Positions 34,343-44,547 of a DNA stretch of 64,000 nucleotides are shown in pieces. The position numbers and the translations under genes were made by a program. Origin of the DNA: an uncultured Eubacteriales bacterium (GTDB lineage Bacteria > Bacillota > Clostridia > Lachnospirales > Lachnospiraceae). The notes below the pieces were generated by a model. It worked only from the letters and a program-made list of their open reading frames with translations, was not told where the DNA came from and did no database searches. The stretch's first letter is position 1. Each line of letters opens with the position of its first letter. The DNA lies in NCBI GenBank assembly GCA_951800645.1, contig CATOIK010000010.1, positions 1-64,000 of the forward strand. Reading direction: 5' to 3'.

Positions 34343-36016
34343 ATGGCAGAAAAAGAGAGAAAAACCATGGTGATCGGACATAAGAACCCGGATACGGATT
34401 CCATCTGTTCCGCCATCTGCTATGCCAGATTAAAGGCTGCCATCACCGGCAAGGCTTATGCGCCCTGCCGGGCCGGTCACATCAACGAGGAGACTCAGTT
34501 TGTCTTAAACTATTTCGGTGTGGAAGCACCGGAGCCGGTAGAGACGGTGAAAACTCAGGTGCGGGACATCGAAATCCGGGAGACCAAGGGCGTAGACCGG
34601 AATATTTCCTTAAAAAAGGCCTGGAATCTGATGCAGGACGCCAATGTAGTGACCCTGCCTGCAGTCAGTCAGAACAATGTGCTGGAAGGCCTGATCACAG
34701 TCGGCGATATTACCCGCTCCTACATGAATGTATACGACAGCAGCATTTTGTCCAAGGCAAGAACTCAGTACAGCAACATTATCGAAACATTGGAAGGCCA
34801 TCTGGTGGTAGGAGATGAAAGCGCCTATTTCTCTCAGGGAAAGGTGCTGATTGCAGCAGCCAACCCGGATATGATGGAGTATTACATTGCGGAACACGAT
34901 CTGGTTATTTTAGGAAATCGGTACGAGTCCCAGCTTTGCGCCATTGAGATGGAGGCGGACTGCATCATCGTCTGTGAGGGAGCTGCAGTATCCATGACGA
35001 TCCGGAAGCTGGCTCAGGAGCATGGCTGTACGGTAATTACCACCCCTTACGATACCTATACGGCTGCCCGTCTGATCAACCAGAGTATGCCGGTCAGCTA
35101 TTTTATGAAAACAGAAAATCTGATTACCTTTGAGGATGGAGATTTTATCGACGACATCAAAGAGGTAATGGCCAGCAAACGCCACCGGGATTTCCCCATT
35201 ATGGATATGGATGGGAAGTACCGGGGTATGATTTCTCGCCGGAACCTTTTAGGCGCGCGGGGAAAACAGATTGTTCTGGTGGACCACAATGAGAAAAACC
35301 AGGCAGTGGACGGTATTGAGAATGCAGAGATTTTAGAGATTATCGACCACCACAAGCTGGGCACAGTGGAGACCATTGCGCCTGTATTTTTCCGGAACCA
35401 GCCTTTAGGCTGTACTGCCACGATTGTGTATCAGATGTATCACGAAAACGGCGTTGAAATCGACAAGACTACTGCAGGACTTTTATGCAGCGCCATTATT
35501 TCCGATACTTTGCTGTTCCGTTCTCCCACCTGTACGGAGACGGATAAGGCGGCGGCTCTGGCACTGGCTGAGGCAGCAGGTATCAACATCCATGACTATG
35601 CAGCCAAGATGTTTGCAGCAGGCAGCAATCTGAGAAACAAGAGTGATGAAGAAATTTTCTATCAGGACTTTAAGCGGTTTACTGCCGGAAAGGTGTCCTT
35701 TGGAGTAGGCCAGATCAGCTCCTTAAACGAGGAGGAGCTGGTAACCCTGCGGGAGCGGATGATGCCTTACATCAAGGAGGCCCATCAGCAGCACGGCGTA
35801 GACATGATGTTCTTCATGCTTACCAATATTTTAAAGGAGTCTACAGTGCTGCTTTATGAGGGGGCAGGAGCCAGGGCCATGCTGGATACTGCTTTCCATT
35901 TAGAGGCGGGACAGGAATCTATGACAGATTCCAGAGAAGGCTTTGTGGAGCTGCCGGGCGTGGTGTCCAGAAAAAAACAGTTGATTCCGGCAATTATGAT
36001 TGCCTGCGAGGAATAA
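34343..36016 (+). CDS. ppaC: Manganese-dependent inorganic pyrophosphatase with CBS and DRTGG domains
   Basis: 557 residues, longer than the ~310 of plain family II enzymes because a regulatory insert (two CBS domains around a DRTGG domain, about residues 70-305) splits the DHH part. Metal motifs GHKNPDTDSICSAI at the start and LEIIDHHKLG (about 333-342) are intact, followed by the DHHA2 half and SRKKQLIP near the end. CBS-type enzymes are inhibited by AMP/ADP and activated by ATP or Ap4A. It hydrolyses pyrophosphate in the cytosol. AAGGAGGAG precedes ATG 34343. Confidence 0.93.
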   Translation: MAEKERKTMVIGHKNPDTDSICSAICYARLKAAITGKAYAPCRAGHINEETQFVLNYFGVEAPEPVETVKTQVRDIEIRETKGVDRNISLKKAWNLMQDANVVTLPAVSQNNVLEGLITVGDITRSYMNVYDSSILSKARTQYSNIIETLEGHLVVGDESAYFSQGKVLIAAANPDMMEYYIAEHDLVILGNRYESQLCAIEMEADCIIVCEGAAVSMTIRKLAQEHGCTVITTPYDTYTAARLINQSMPVSYFMKTENLITFEDGDFIDDIKEVMASKRHRDFPIMDMDGKYRGMISRRNLLGARGKQIVLVDHNEKNQAVDGIENAEILEIIDHHKLGTVETIAPVFFRNQPLGCTATIVYQMYHENGVEIDKTTAGLLCSAIISDTLLFRSPTCTETDKAAALALAEAAGINIHDYAAKMFAAGSNLRNKSDEEIFYQDFKRFTAGKVSFGVGQISSLNEEELVTLRERMMPYIKEAHQQHGVDMMFFMLTNILKESTVLLYEGAGARAMLDTAFHLEAGQESMTDSREGFVELPGVVSRKKQLIPAIMIACEE

Positions 36017-36063
36017 AAAATTCGGCGGCAAAACAGGTGTCTGCCGGACGGAAAGGAGCTTTT

Positions 36064-36657
36064 ATGGCAAAGCAGTATTGGCGGGGCGGCAATATGCTGT
36101 ACCCGGTTCCGGCAGTTATGGTAAGCTGCCAGAGGCCTGGAGAGCGCCCTAATATTATTACAGTGGCCTGGGCAGGAACGGTGTGTTCCACTCCGGCTAT
36201 GCTGTCCATTTCTGTGCGGAAGGAGCGGTATTCCTATGATATTTTAAAGGAGACCGGCGAGTTTGTAGTAAATCTGGTAAATCGGGAGCTGACCTTTGCA
36301 ACGGATTACTGCGGTGTGAAATCCGGCCGGGATGTGGATAAATTTGCCCAGATGAATCTGACAGCCCAGGCCTCCCAGCATGTGGCAGCGCCGGGCATTG
36401 CAGAAAGTCCGGTTAATTTAGAGTGCCGGGTAACCCAGGTAATTCCTTTGGGCAGCCACGACCTGTTCCTGGCAGAGATTTTGGGGGTTACCATAGACGA
36501 GCGGTATCTGGATGAAAAGGGAACCTTCCACTTAAACGATGCAGGGCTGGTGGCGTACTCCCACGGAACCTATTTTGAACTGGGGAAAAAGCTGGGGACC
36601 TTTGGCTATTCGGTGAAAAAGAAAACCAGGGATTCCGGAAAGAAACGGAGACAGTAA
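36064..36657 (+). CDS. Flavin reductase-like FMN-binding protein
   Basis: 197 residues from ATG 36064 (AAGGAG upstream). Split-barrel flavin reductase fold: YPVPAVMVSCQRPGERPNII, AGTVCSTPAMLSISVRKERY, GEFVVNLVNREL and the C-terminal YFELGKKLGTFGYSVKKK. Members bind FMN and act as flavin reductases or flavoredoxin-type electron carriers in anaerobes. The partner is not evident. It is followed after two bases by the shikimate kinase gene, so the two are cotranscribed. Confidence 0.87.
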   Translation: MAKQYWRGGNMLYPVPAVMVSCQRPGERPNIITVAWAGTVCSTPAMLSISVRKERYSYDILKETGEFVVNLVNRELTFATDYCGVKSGRDVDKFAQMNLTAQASQHVAAPGIAESPVNLECRVTQVIPLGSHDLFLAEILGVTIDERYLDEKGTFHLNDAGLVAYSHGTYFELGKKLGTFGYSVKKKTRDSGKKRRQ

Positions 36658-36659
36658 CC

Positions 36660-37187
36660 ATGAAATCCAATATTACCTTAATTGGAATGCCGGCTTCCGG
36701 CAAAAGTACAGTAGGCGTTCTGCTTGCCAAGCGGATGGGCTATTCCTTTGTGGATGTAGACATTGTTATTCAGGAAAAGACTGGGAAGCTGTTGAAAGAG
36801 ATTATTGCAGAGCAGGGAACAGACGGCTTTATCCGGGTAGAGGAACAAATCAACCGGGAACTGGATGTGCGCCGTTCTGTGATTGCTCCGGGAGGCAGCG
36901 TTATTTACGGAGAATCGGCTATGGAGCATTTAAAGGAAATCAGCACCATAGTATATTTAAAGCTCAGTTATCAGTCTGTAAAGCGGCGTCTGGGAAATTT
37001 GACAGACCGGGGCGTGGCTCTGAAAGACGGCATGACCCTGCGGGACCTTTATAATGAACGGGTTCCGCTGTACGAAAAGTATGCAGATATTACAGTGGAG
37101 GAAGGGAAAAAAGGACCGGGCGCCACAGTAGATGAGCTGCGGGAACTGTTAGAGGGAATGATGGAGCGCGGTCTGCAGGAGCGCTGA
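36660..37187 (+). CDS. aroK: Shikimate kinase
   Basis: 175 residues. Walker A LIGMPASGKSTVG (about residues 6-18), shikimate-binding DVDIVIQE and GFIRVEEQ, APGGSVIYG and the LID region NLTDRGVALKDG. It phosphorylates shikimate with ATP in aromatic amino acid synthesis. Two bases from the preceding flavoprotein gene, far from other aro genes, as often happens in Clostridia. A VIYGESA variation near the shikimate site leaves some room for a related small-molecule kinase. Confidence 0.87.
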   Translation: MKSNITLIGMPASGKSTVGVLLAKRMGYSFVDVDIVIQEKTGKLLKEIIAEQGTDGFIRVEEQINRELDVRRSVIAPGGSVIYGESAMEHLKEISTIVYLKLSYQSVKRRLGNLTDRGVALKDGMTLRDLYNERVPLYEKYADITVEEGKKGPGATVDELRELLEGMMERGLQER

Positions 37188-37243
37188 CAAGTGAAGGTTT
37201 GGCAGGTGGCTGTGAGACAGTTACCAGAAAGGAGTGGTGAGGT

Positions 37244-38443
37244 ATGAAGTACATTGTAATGCTGGGAGACGGGATGGCAGATGATTCCATAGAGGCCTTA
37301 GGAGGCCGGACGCCGCTGGAGGCGGCAAAAAAGCCTAATATTGACCGGCTGGCAAAAGGCGGCAGGCTTGGCATGGTGCGGACGGTGCCGGCTGGCTTTA
37401 AGCCGGGCAGCGATGTGGCAAATTTATCTGCCATGGGATACGACCCTGTAGTCTGCTATACCGGCCGCTCTCCGCTTGAGGCAGTCAGTATTGGTATTCA
37501 GATGAGCGATACAGATGTGGCTTTCCGCTGTAATGTAGTAACCTTGTCGGATGAGCCGGATTATGAGGATAAAACCATGGTGGATTACAGCGCAGGGGAA
37601 ATCAGCACTGCAGAGGCAGCAGAGCTGATAAAGGCGGTGGAAGACGCCCTTGGCAGCGCTGAGCGCAAGTTTTATCCGGGTATCAGCTACCGCCACTGCA
37701 TGATTTGGCATGAGGGGCCCTGCGGTCTTTCTCTGACTCCGCCCCACGATATTTCCGACCGGAAGATCCGGGAATATCTGCCAGGGAATCCGGTGATTCT
37801 GGATCTGATGAAGCGCAGCTATGAAATTTTAAAGAACCATCCCATCAACCAGGCCAGAATGGCAAAAGGCCTGAATCCGGCCAATTCCATTTGGCTGTGG
37901 GGAGAGGGAACCAAGCCGGGGGTAACCTCTTTTGAGACGATGCACGGCGTAAAGGCTTCGGTCATCTCTGCAGTAGATCTGATTAAAGGCATTGGATTAT
38001 GTGCAGGAATGAAAGTCATTGAAGTAGAAGGCGCCACCGGAAATATTGATACTAATTTTGACGGAAAAGGCCAGGCTGCTTTGCAGACCCTGTTAGAGGG
38101 TCAGGACCTGGTTTACATTCATGTGGAGGCGCCGGACGAGTGCGGCCACCATGGGGATTTGGAAGGGAAGGTTCGCTCAATTGAGCTGATAGATGAAAAA
38201 ATAGTAGGCCCGCTTTTGGCAGGCCTTGAGGCAGCAGGAGAGGATTATTCCATTCTGGTGATGCCGGATCATCCAACTCCCATTGCCATGAAAACCCATG
38301 TTTCTGACCCGGTTCCTTTCCTTTTGTACCGCAGTACAGAGCTTCAGGATTCCGGAATTTCCACCTACACGGAGGAAACTGCAAAGGGCACTGGTGTGTT
38401 CCTGGAACATGGATATGAACTTATGAAGACGCTTATCCGATAA
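37244..38443 (+). CDS. apgM: Cofactor-independent phosphoglycerate mutase (ApgM type)
   Basis: 399 residues. Alkaline-phosphatase-superfamily metal motifs: VMLGDGMADDSIEALGG at the N-terminus, KPGSDVANLSAMGYDP with the serine nucleophile region, VEAPDECGHHGD, and VMPDHPTPIAMKTH. This is the short archaeal-type 2,3-bisphosphoglycerate-independent mutase, interconverting 3- and 2-phosphoglycerate in glycolysis. In some organisms the family member acts on phosphohomoserine (ThrH/ThrB-like role), which cannot be excluded. GGAGTGG precedes ATG 37244. Confidence 0.9.
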   Translation: MKYIVMLGDGMADDSIEALGGRTPLEAAKKPNIDRLAKGGRLGMVRTVPAGFKPGSDVANLSAMGYDPVVCYTGRSPLEAVSIGIQMSDTDVAFRCNVVTLSDEPDYEDKTMVDYSAGEISTAEAAELIKAVEDALGSAERKFYPGISYRHCMIWHEGPCGLSLTPPHDISDRKIREYLPGNPVILDLMKRSYEILKNHPINQARMAKGLNPANSIWLWGEGTKPGVTSFETMHGVKASVISAVDLIKGIGLCAGMKVIEVEGATGNIDTNFDGKGQAALQTLLEGQDLVYIHVEAPDECGHHGDLEGKVRSIELIDEKIVGPLLAGLEAAGEDYSILVMPDHPTPIAMKTHVSDPVPFLLYRSTELQDSGISTYTEETAKGTGVFLEHGYELMKTLIR

Positions 38444-38449
38444 TTTTAA

Positions 38450-38501
38450 GGGCGCAGCAGCCGCTTTCAGAGCTTTGTCTCTGAATACGGCTGCTGCGCC
38501 C
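38450..38501. terminator. Long symmetric hairpin between convergent genes
   Basis: GGGCGCAGCAGCCG (38450-38463) pairs perfectly with CGGCTGCTGCGCCC (38488-38501), with an inner TTCAGAG / CTCTGAA stem. It sits between apgM and the minus-strand SbcC-like gene and can act on both strands, although T tracts are weak. Confidence 0.65.
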
Positions 38502-38533
38502 TCAGTCTTGGCAAAAGCCTTTGCAATACAACT

Positions 38534-40405
38534 CTACATCTCAATCAGATGATAGGAAATTCCATTGGCATTCAGCATCTGGGCTTCCCGCCGGTGGCAG
38601 GTGAATATAATAATCTGCTGCCCGCCAAAGGCCTTTGCCAGCCATTTAAGGGCAGACTTCAGCCGTTCATCATCGTACAGCACAAAGCTGTCGTCAAAGA
38701 CCAGAGGCATTGTCTCGCCGTTGTTTTGGATTAACCGGGCGGCAGCCAGACGGAGGGCCAGGTACACCTGGTCCATGGTGCCGCTGGAAACCTGGTCTGC
38801 AGGAATCAGCTTGGTGCTGGTGTTTAAAAACAGATTCAGATTTTCATCTACACTGATGCTGTTATAGATGCCGCCGGTAATGCCGTTTACCAGATCGGAT
38901 GCAGTTTTATTTAAGTAAAGACCAAAGGAATCCCGGATGGAGGAGGACAGCTCTGTCATCGTCTCCAGGGCCAGGTCAATGGCCGTGATTTCCTGACGGA
39001 TTCGCTCGTTTTCTTCTAAAATCCGTTTAAGGGACTCCACCTGATCTTTGCAATGGGTCAGATGGTCTAATTTTTTCTCCAATTCCCACTGGCTTCGCTG
39101 CTGCTTGCTGATGACATCCTCGCAGGAGGTTTCCCGCTCTTTTAAGGAGACCAGCTCTGCAGTCTGTTCCTCCACAGAGGCCTGAGACCGGACAAGCACC
39201 TGGCTTAAGCGGATATATTCTTCCAGCCGGGTTTCCAGGGCAGTCATGGCTTCATCGGAGATGGAGCCGTCTCCCAGGTGGCGGGAGAACATTTCCTGCA
39301 GGATTTTGCTTACCATAGCCGTCTCTTTTTTCACAGACTTCTGTTTCAGAAGCAGGCCGATGCCGGAGGCCAGAAATACCAGGGCGATACCTCCGCAGAC
39401 GGTCAGGAACAGGGTGTGATCCAGGGCAGCCGCAGGATCCAGAGCATTGCTTAAGAGTGCTGCAACCTGGCCTGGAAAGCTGACCCCTAAAAATGACAGG
39501 GCAGCCAGTAAAAAGCAAATTACAGCCAGCACTCCAGGCAGCTTCCGTTCTCCGGCAGCTTTTACCGTTTTATATTCCTCGTAGGAGGCTTTTGCATCGT
39601 TCCGGTACTGAACAATGGAAGCCTCGTCTGTAAATTGAGCGCCGTCCAGGGCCTGGCGTCCCTTGGCAATCTTCTGAAGCAGCGCTTCCTTTTCTTCTTG
39701 CTTTTCTGCAATCAGATCCTTTACCTGAGAGCGCATGGTCTGATAGGCCAGCAGTTGGTTTTCGTATTCCGGGGCGGAGATTTCTTTTTCAATATTGCGG
39801 ATTTCTCCCAGCAGGGAGGTATAATTCTTTCCTGCGTCCTGCGTTAGCTGTAGCTCAAATTCCCGCCGCTTTGCCTTTAAATGGGCGGTGGCTTTGGTGA
39901 TGTTCAGGGCCATATTGCCGGTGGTGTTCATGTTGGCAATGTAGTTCCGAAGCTCCGCTACCATGCCTCCTTCTGTGGCGCTTTTTAACTGGCCGATGCT
40001 GATGGTGTTGTTGTAGGCTGTCTCAGAAAGGCCGCAAAGCAGGGAATCCATAAATGCCTTGGTGGGTTCAATCTGGCGGCCGGTGTTCTCATTAACAACT
40101 GTAAAGGATTTCTGGTCCTTGTGGAAATTCCGTTCAATCCGGTAGACAGTGCCGTCCTTTTCCAGCCGCAGCCATCCGCCGTAAGCGCCCTTGTTGTGCC
40201 AGGGCTCATATTTGCTGTAAAGGTCGTTTCTGGCTGCCCGTCCCCTGCCCCGCTCCAGACCGAACAGCATGCAGCGGATAAAGGTATGAAGGGTGGACTT
40301 GCCAGCTTCGTTTTTTCCATAGATGATGTTTAAGCTATCTTCAAACTGGACGGTGCGGTCGTGAAATTTGCCGAAGCCGTCAATATGTAAATTCAGAAAC
40401 CGCAT
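38534..40405 (-). CDS. SbcC/YhaN-like SMC-family ATPase with membrane segments
   Basis: 623 residues. N-terminal Walker A IIYGKNEAGKSTLHTF (about residue 28-43), coiled coil, then two hydrophobic helices (about 300-325 and 345-370; LAVICFLLAALSFLGV and ALVFLASGIGLLL), second coiled coil, and C-terminal ABC signature VSSGTMDQVYLALRLA with Walker B LVFDDSFVLYDD. The internal membrane hairpin is the mark of YhaN relatives. It is coded 2 bases from the SbcD-like nuclease and should form an Mre11-Rad50-like complex. Confidence 0.88.
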   Translation of the reverse strand: MRFLNLHIDGFGKFHDRTVQFEDSLNIIYGKNEAGKSTLHTFIRCMLFGLERGRGRAARNDLYSKYEPWHNKGAYGGWLRLEKDGTVYRIERNFHKDQKSFTVVNENTGRQIEPTKAFMDSLLCGLSETAYNNTISIGQLKSATEGGMVAELRNYIANMNTTGNMALNITKATAHLKAKRREFELQLTQDAGKNYTSLLGEIRNIEKEISAPEYENQLLAYQTMRSQVKDLIAEKQEEKEALLQKIAKGRQALDGAQFTDEASIVQYRNDAKASYEEYKTVKAAGERKLPGVLAVICFLLAALSFLGVSFPGQVAALLSNALDPAAALDHTLFLTVCGGIALVFLASGIGLLLKQKSVKKETAMVSKILQEMFSRHLGDGSISDEAMTALETRLEEYIRLSQVLVRSQASVEEQTAELVSLKERETSCEDVISKQQRSQWELEKKLDHLTHCKDQVESLKRILEENERIRQEITAIDLALETMTELSSSIRDSFGLYLNKTASDLVNGITGGIYNSISVDENLNLFLNTSTKLIPADQVSSGTMDQVYLALRLAAARLIQNNGETMPLVFDDSFVLYDDERLKSALKWLAKAFGGQQIIIFTCHRREAQMLNANGISYHLIEM

Positions 40406-40407
40406 GA

Positions 40408-41478
40408 TTAACTCCTCTCGTCCGTAGTACGCAGCAGTGCGTCAATGCCGTAGTACAGGGCCTTTTTTTCAATGGGGCTGGCGTCCTCCCGGTCTAAAGC
40501 CCGGATGTAAAAGCCAATCATATCGCTGGGATGCTCCGCAAACAGGCGGCTGAAATCGTACTGAGGCTCTGTTTCGTCCGTTACCTCAATGACCTGCATC
40601 CGGCGCGTCAGCGGTTCAAAGTCAAACTCCATGTCCGGATCCCGCATTCCCCGGATTCGGAACCGGTAAATATTTTCTGTTCCCCGCTTTTTGATTTCGT
40701 CTGCAATCCGGTCGTTTAATTCCAGCGCTGTGGTGGCAGGTGTTACATGAACTACCATGGACAGATACTGGGCCTGGCACAGAGGAACAAACTCCAGGGA
40801 AGTGACCCGGTGGGAAACAGAGCTGATTTCCCCGATGATGACGCCGTGGGGGCCGGTTTCCGTCTTATCAAGAGGCTCCGGAGAGCCGGGCCATGCCCAG
40901 GTATGGTCTGCAGCCATCTCCGGCTTGTGGATGTGGCCCAGGGCTGCATAGGAAAAGCCGGATCTGGAAAGCTGGGCTTTGTCCAGGGGCAGGTGGGCGG
41001 CGTCTCCGCCGTGGGCCAGCAGAATGTGAATATAAGGAGTGTCCGGCGCCTGAATGCCGTTTAACCGGGATTCGGTAATTTCCGCAGTGTGGTAGGAAAA
41101 GCCGGTTATCTGGGTGCGGATGTCATCGAAAGACACAGTGGACAGTTCTTCATCCATCAGAAAGGTGACATTAGGGCACCACTGAAAGCTCATAAGAGCA
41201 GAGCTTTTTCGCACACGGTCATGGTTTCCGGCAATGATTACCACCCGGACGCCGGGGATAGTGGAGAACAGGTAGTTGACCTCCTTTAAGTCCCGCAGAA
41301 GGGGCTGGCGGTGGAACAGGTCTCCGGCGATAAACAGGCAGTCTGCATCTTGCGCCTTGGCCAGTTTTACAATCTGGGAGAAGGTGTCCTTGATTGCCAG
41401 GGCCCGGTCCCTGCTCCAGGGCTTGTCATTGTCCGGATTCATGCCCCAGTGAATGTCTGCTGTGTGGATGAATTTCAT
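40408..41478 (-). CDS. SbcD/YhaO-like DNA exonuclease
   Basis: 356 residues. Mre11/SbcD phosphoesterase motifs in order: FIHTADIHWGMNPD, FIAGDLFHRQPLL, IIAGNHDRVRKS, HILLAHGGDA and AALGHIHKPE, all with metal ligands present. The C-terminal ~120 residues form the capping/adaptor part. Together with the downstream ATPase it would process DNA ends. GGAGCATC precedes ATG 41478; first gene of the two-gene unit. Confidence 0.9.
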   Translation of the reverse strand: MKFIHTADIHWGMNPDNDKPWSRDRALAIKDTFSQIVKLAKAQDADCLFIAGDLFHRQPLLRDLKEVNYLFSTIPGVRVVIIAGNHDRVRKSSALMSFQWCPNVTFLMDEELSTVSFDDIRTQITGFSYHTAEITESRLNGIQAPDTPYIHILLAHGGDAAHLPLDKAQLSRSGFSYAALGHIHKPEMAADHTWAWPGSPEPLDKTETGPHGVIIGEISSVSHRVTSLEFVPLCQAQYLSMVVHVTPATTALELNDRIADEIKKRGTENIYRFRIRGMRDPDMEFDFEPLTRRMQVIEVTDETEPQYDFSRLFAEHPSDMIGFYIRALDREDASPIEKKALYYGIDALLRTTDERS

Positions 41479-41505
41479 AAGATGCTCCTTTTTCTAATCA
41501 AGAGA

Positions 41506-41533
41506 GGGCCAGCCTGTCACGGCAGTCTGGCCC
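41506..41533 (-). terminator. Hairpin between asnS and the nuclease gene
   Basis: On the minus strand GGGCCAGACTG pairs with CAGGCTGGCCC (one mismatch), followed by TCTCTTGATT. It probably ends asnS transcripts, with some read-through possible. Confidence 0.55.
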
Positions 41534-41561
41534 CAAGAAATATTGCGTATGGTGTTGTAGA

Positions 41562-42953
41562 TTATAAATCACATGTGCCGACAGTTCTGGGGAACGGAAC
41601 CACATCGCGGATGTTGCCCATACCGGTCAGGTACATTACGCAGCGCTCAAAGCCCAGTCCGAAACCGGAGTGGCGGGCGGAGCCGTATCTGCGCAGATCC
41701 AGATAGAACTTGTAGTCATCTTCCTTAAGACCTATTTCGTTCATGCGGGCCAGCAGCTTGTCGTAGTTGTCCTCACGCTGGCTGCCGCCGATGATTTCTC
41801 CGATGCCGGGAACCAGGCAGTCTACGGCTGCCACAGTCTTTCCGTCCGGATTCATCTTCATATAGAAAGCCTTGATTTCCTTCGGGTAGTCGGTAACGAA
41901 TACCGGCTTTTTAAATACCTGCTCAGTCAGGTAGCGCTCGTGCTCAGTCTGCAGGTCGCAGCCCCAGGAAACCTTGTAGTCGAACTTGTCGTTGTTCTTT
42001 TCCAGAATTTCAATGGCTTCTGTATAAGTAATGCGGCCGAATTCAGAATCCAGCACATTCTGCAGTCTTGCTAACAGCTCCTTGTCGATGAAGCTGTTGA
42101 AGAAGGCCATTTCCTCCGGAGCGTGCTCCAGCACATAGCGGATGATGTACTTTAACATATCCTCAGCTATATCCATATTGTCCTCTAAATCGGCAAAGGC
42201 CATTTCCGGCTCAATCATCCAGAACTCAGCCGCATGGCGGGTGGTGTTGGAGTTCTCAGCCCGGAAGGTGGGGCCGAAGGTGTAAATGTTGCGGAATGCC
42301 ATAGCGTAGGTCTCGCCGTTTAACTGGCCGCTTACGGTTAGGTTGGTGGGCTTTCCGAAGAAGTCCTGGGAGAAGTCTACAGCGCCGCCCTGGGTCTTGG
42401 GAATGTTGTTTAAATCCATGGTGGTTACCTGGAACATTTCGCCTGCGCCCTCACAGTCGCTTCCGGTAATCAGCGGAGTGTGCACATACACAAAGTCCCG
42501 CTCCTGGAAATACTGGTGGATTGCGTAGGCAATCAGGGAGCGGACGCGGAAAACAGCCTGGAAGGTGTTGGTGCGGGGCCGCAGATGAGAGATGGTCCGC
42601 AGGTATTCCAGGGTGTGACGCTTTTTCTGCAGCGGATAATCCGGAGCAGACGCGCCCTCAACCGTTACCTCAGCGGCCTGGATCTCAAAGGGCTGCTTAG
42701 CCTCTGGAGTTGCCACCAGAGTACCATTTACGATGATGGCAGCACCTACATTTAATTTGCTGATTTCAGCAAAGTTTGCCATGGTATCGTGATAAACCAC
42801 CTGTAAGGTATCAAAATAGCTGCCGTCGCTGACAACGATAAAGCCAAAGGCCTTGGAGTCCCGGATGCTGCGGACCCACCCGCCGATGGAGATTTCCTTG
42901 CCCAGATAAGAATCCGGGCTCTTATACAATTCTCTGACAGTTACCAAATCCAT
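41562..42953 (-). CDS. asnS: Asparaginyl-tRNA synthetase
   Basis: 463 residues from ATG 42953 (GAGG upstream); the frame runs 24 codons further up but that stretch is upstream of the ribosome binding site. N-terminal OB anticodon-binding domain ([19 protein letters not shown]), then class II core with [39 protein letters not shown] and the motif 3 [23 protein letters not shown] is typical of AsnRS. It charges tRNA-Asn. Its presence suggests direct, not amidotransferase-based, Asn-tRNA formation. No T-box motif is visible in the leader. Confidence 0.95.
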   Translation of the reverse strand: MDLVTVRELYKSPDSYLGKEISIGGWVRSIRDSKAFGFIVVSDGSYFDTLQVVYHDTMANFAEISKLNVGAAIIVNGTLVATPEAKQPFEIQAAEVTVEGASAPDYPLQKKRHTLEYLRTISHLRPRTNTFQAVFRVRSLIAYAIHQYFQERDFVYVHTPLITGSDCEGAGEMFQVTTMDLNNIPKTQGGAVDFSQDFFGKPTNLTVSGQLNGETYAMAFRNIYTFGPTFRAENSNTTRHAAEFWMIEPEMAFADLEDNMDIAEDMLKYIIRYVLEHAPEEMAFFNSFIDKELLARLQNVLDSEFGRITYTEAIEILEKNNDKFDYKVSWGCDLQTEHERYLTEQVFKKPVFVTDYPKEIKAFYMKMNPDGKTVAAVDCLVPGIGEIIGGSQREDNYDKLLARMNEIGLKEDDYKFYLDLRRYGSARHSGFGLGFERCVMYLTGMGNIRDVVPFPRTVGTCDL

Positions 42954-43023
42954 AATCTTTTTCCTCATTCTTTCTTGGATTCCAGGGAAAGCAGACCTGA
43001 TCTTGTCTGCTCTGATGGAAACC

Positions 43024-43052
43024 ATTATATCTTATTTTATAGGTGGATTCAA
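43024..43052 (-). promoter_or_regulatory. Promoter of asnS
   Basis: On the minus strand TTGAAT, 17 bases, TATAAT, about 70 bases before the start codon. Confidence 0.7.
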
Positions 43053-43207
43053 GGGTTAGCTTTACAGGATGACTTTTTTTTCTGAACAGTAACATAAATT
43101 TCTGTGAATTTCGCCGATTGTTTCTTCCCTTGACACGCCTATTGTAGAAAATTGTCGAATGATGGAAGAAAATGCACAAAATTTATTCATAAAAAATTCA
43201 ATTTTTG

Positions 43208-43236
43208 TTCACTATTCTTCAAGATTATGCTATAAT
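43208..43236 (+). promoter_or_regulatory. Promoter of glgC-glgD
   Basis: TTCACT (43208-43213), 17 bases, TATAAT (43231-43236), with a TGn extension before the -10. Confidence 0.65.
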
Positions 43237-43272
43237 AACAGACACAAGAATATATTACAGCGAGGTGATAGC

Positions 43273-44547
43273 GTGATAAAAAAAGAGATGATTGCCATGC
43301 TTTTGGCAGGAGGTCAGGGAAGCCGTCTTGGTGTTCTTACGCAAAAGGTGGCAAAACCGGCCGTATCATTTGGCGGTAAGTACAGAATCATAGATTTTCC
43401 TTTGAGTAACTGTATCAACTCCGGTGTCGACACCGTAGGCGTGTTGACTCAGTATCAGCCTCTGCGGCTGAACACGCATATTGGAATTGGTATTCCGTGG
43501 GATCTGGATCGGAATGTAGGCGGCGTGACGATTCTTCCTCCGTATGAGAGAAGCAAAGGCAGCGACTGGTACACGGGCACTGCCAATGCCATTTTCCAGA
43601 ATCTGGAGTATATGGAGACCTATAACCCGGATTATGTGCTGATTCTTTCTGGTGATCATATCTATAAAATGGATTACGAGGTAATGCTGGAGTATCACAA
43701 AGCGAACAATGCGGATGTGACCATTGCTGCCATGCCGGTTCCCATTGAGGAAGCCAGCCGGTTCGGCATCGTAATTACAGATGAAAATAACCGCATTACA
43801 GAGTTTGAGGAGAAACCGGCAAATCCCCGCAGCAATCTGGCGTCCATGGGTATTTACATATTCAGTTGGCCGGCTCTGAAAGAAGCGCTGGTAAGCCTGT
43901 CAGAGGTGCCCGGCTGTGACTTCGGAAAACACATTATTCCCTATTGTCACGGTAAGGGAGAGCGGATTTTTGCCTATGAGTATAACGGCTACTGGAAGGA
44001 TGTAGGTACTCTGGGTTCCTATTGGGAAGCCAATATGGAGCTGATCGACATTATTCCGGAGTTTAATCTGTATGAGGAATACTGGAAGATTTACACCAAG
44101 AGTGACATTATCCCGCCTCAGTATATTGCATCGAATGCAGTAGTAGAGCGCAGTATCATCGGCGAGGGCACTGAAATTTACGGAGCCGTAAAGAACTCTG
44201 TTATCGGCGCAGGCGTAACCATTGGAGAAGGAGCCGTAGTTCAGGATTCCATCATCATGCGGGACTGCGTGATTGGACCGGGGGTTGTGATTGACCGGGC
44301 CATTGTGGCTGAGGATACCAGGGTAGGCGCAGGAGCTCAGCTTGGCGTAGGCGAGTTTGCTTCCAGCACCTATGACCCAAAGGTATACCAGTTTGATTTA
44401 GTAACGGTCGGCGAGCACAGCGTAATTCCGGAGAATGTAAAAGTTGGCCGGAACACAGCCATTTCCGGTGAAACCTCCGCTGAGGATTACCCAGACGGAT
44501 TACTTGCAAGCGGCGATTCCATTGTAAAGGCAGGTGGCGTAAAATGA
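43273..44547 (+). CDS. glgC: Glucose-1-phosphate adenylyltransferase, catalytic subunit
   Basis: 424 residues from GTG 43273 (GAGGTGA upstream); the frame is open further up but lacks a site and overlaps the promoter. Nucleotidyltransferase motifs [46 protein letters not shown] and [11 protein letters not shown], then the left-handed beta-helix. It makes ADP-glucose for glycogen. The catalytic residues (Gly-rich loop and lysines) are intact here. Followed by glgD with a 4-base overlap, as in other Firmicutes with two-subunit enzyme. Confidence 0.95.
   Translation: MIKKEMIAMLLAGGQGSRLGVLTQKVAKPAVSFGGKYRIIDFPLSNCINSGVDTVGVLTQYQPLRLNTHIGIGIPWDLDRNVGGVTILPPYERSKGSDWYTGTANAIFQNLEYMETYNPDYVLILSGDHIYKMDYEVMLEYHKANNADVTIAAMPVPIEEASRFGIVITDENNRITEFEEKPANPRSNLASMGIYIFSWPALKEALVSLSEVPGCDFGKHIIPYCHGKGERIFAYEYNGYWKDVGTLGSYWEANMELIDIIPEFNLYEEYWKIYTKSDIIPPQYIASNAVVERSIIGEGTEIYGAVKNSVIGAGVTIGEGAVVQDSIIMRDCVIGPGVVIDRAIVAEDTRVGAGAQLGVGEFASSTYDPKVYQFDLVTVGEHSVIPENVKVGRNTAISGETSAEDYPDGLLASGDSIVKAGGVK

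Larger units (their letters stand above)
42954..43272. other. 319-base divergent region between asnS and glgC
   Basis: It contains a promoter for each side (43024-43052 minus, 43208-43236 plus) and, in the asnS leader, a hairpin AGCAGAC / GTCTGCT (42990-43011). No other gene is visible. Confidence 0.6.

Noticed and set aside
42954-43052. Possible T-box leader of asnS
   Set aside because: A simple hairpin exists but no GGTGG antiterminator bulge or T-box consensus is visible; the same holds for the trpS leader.
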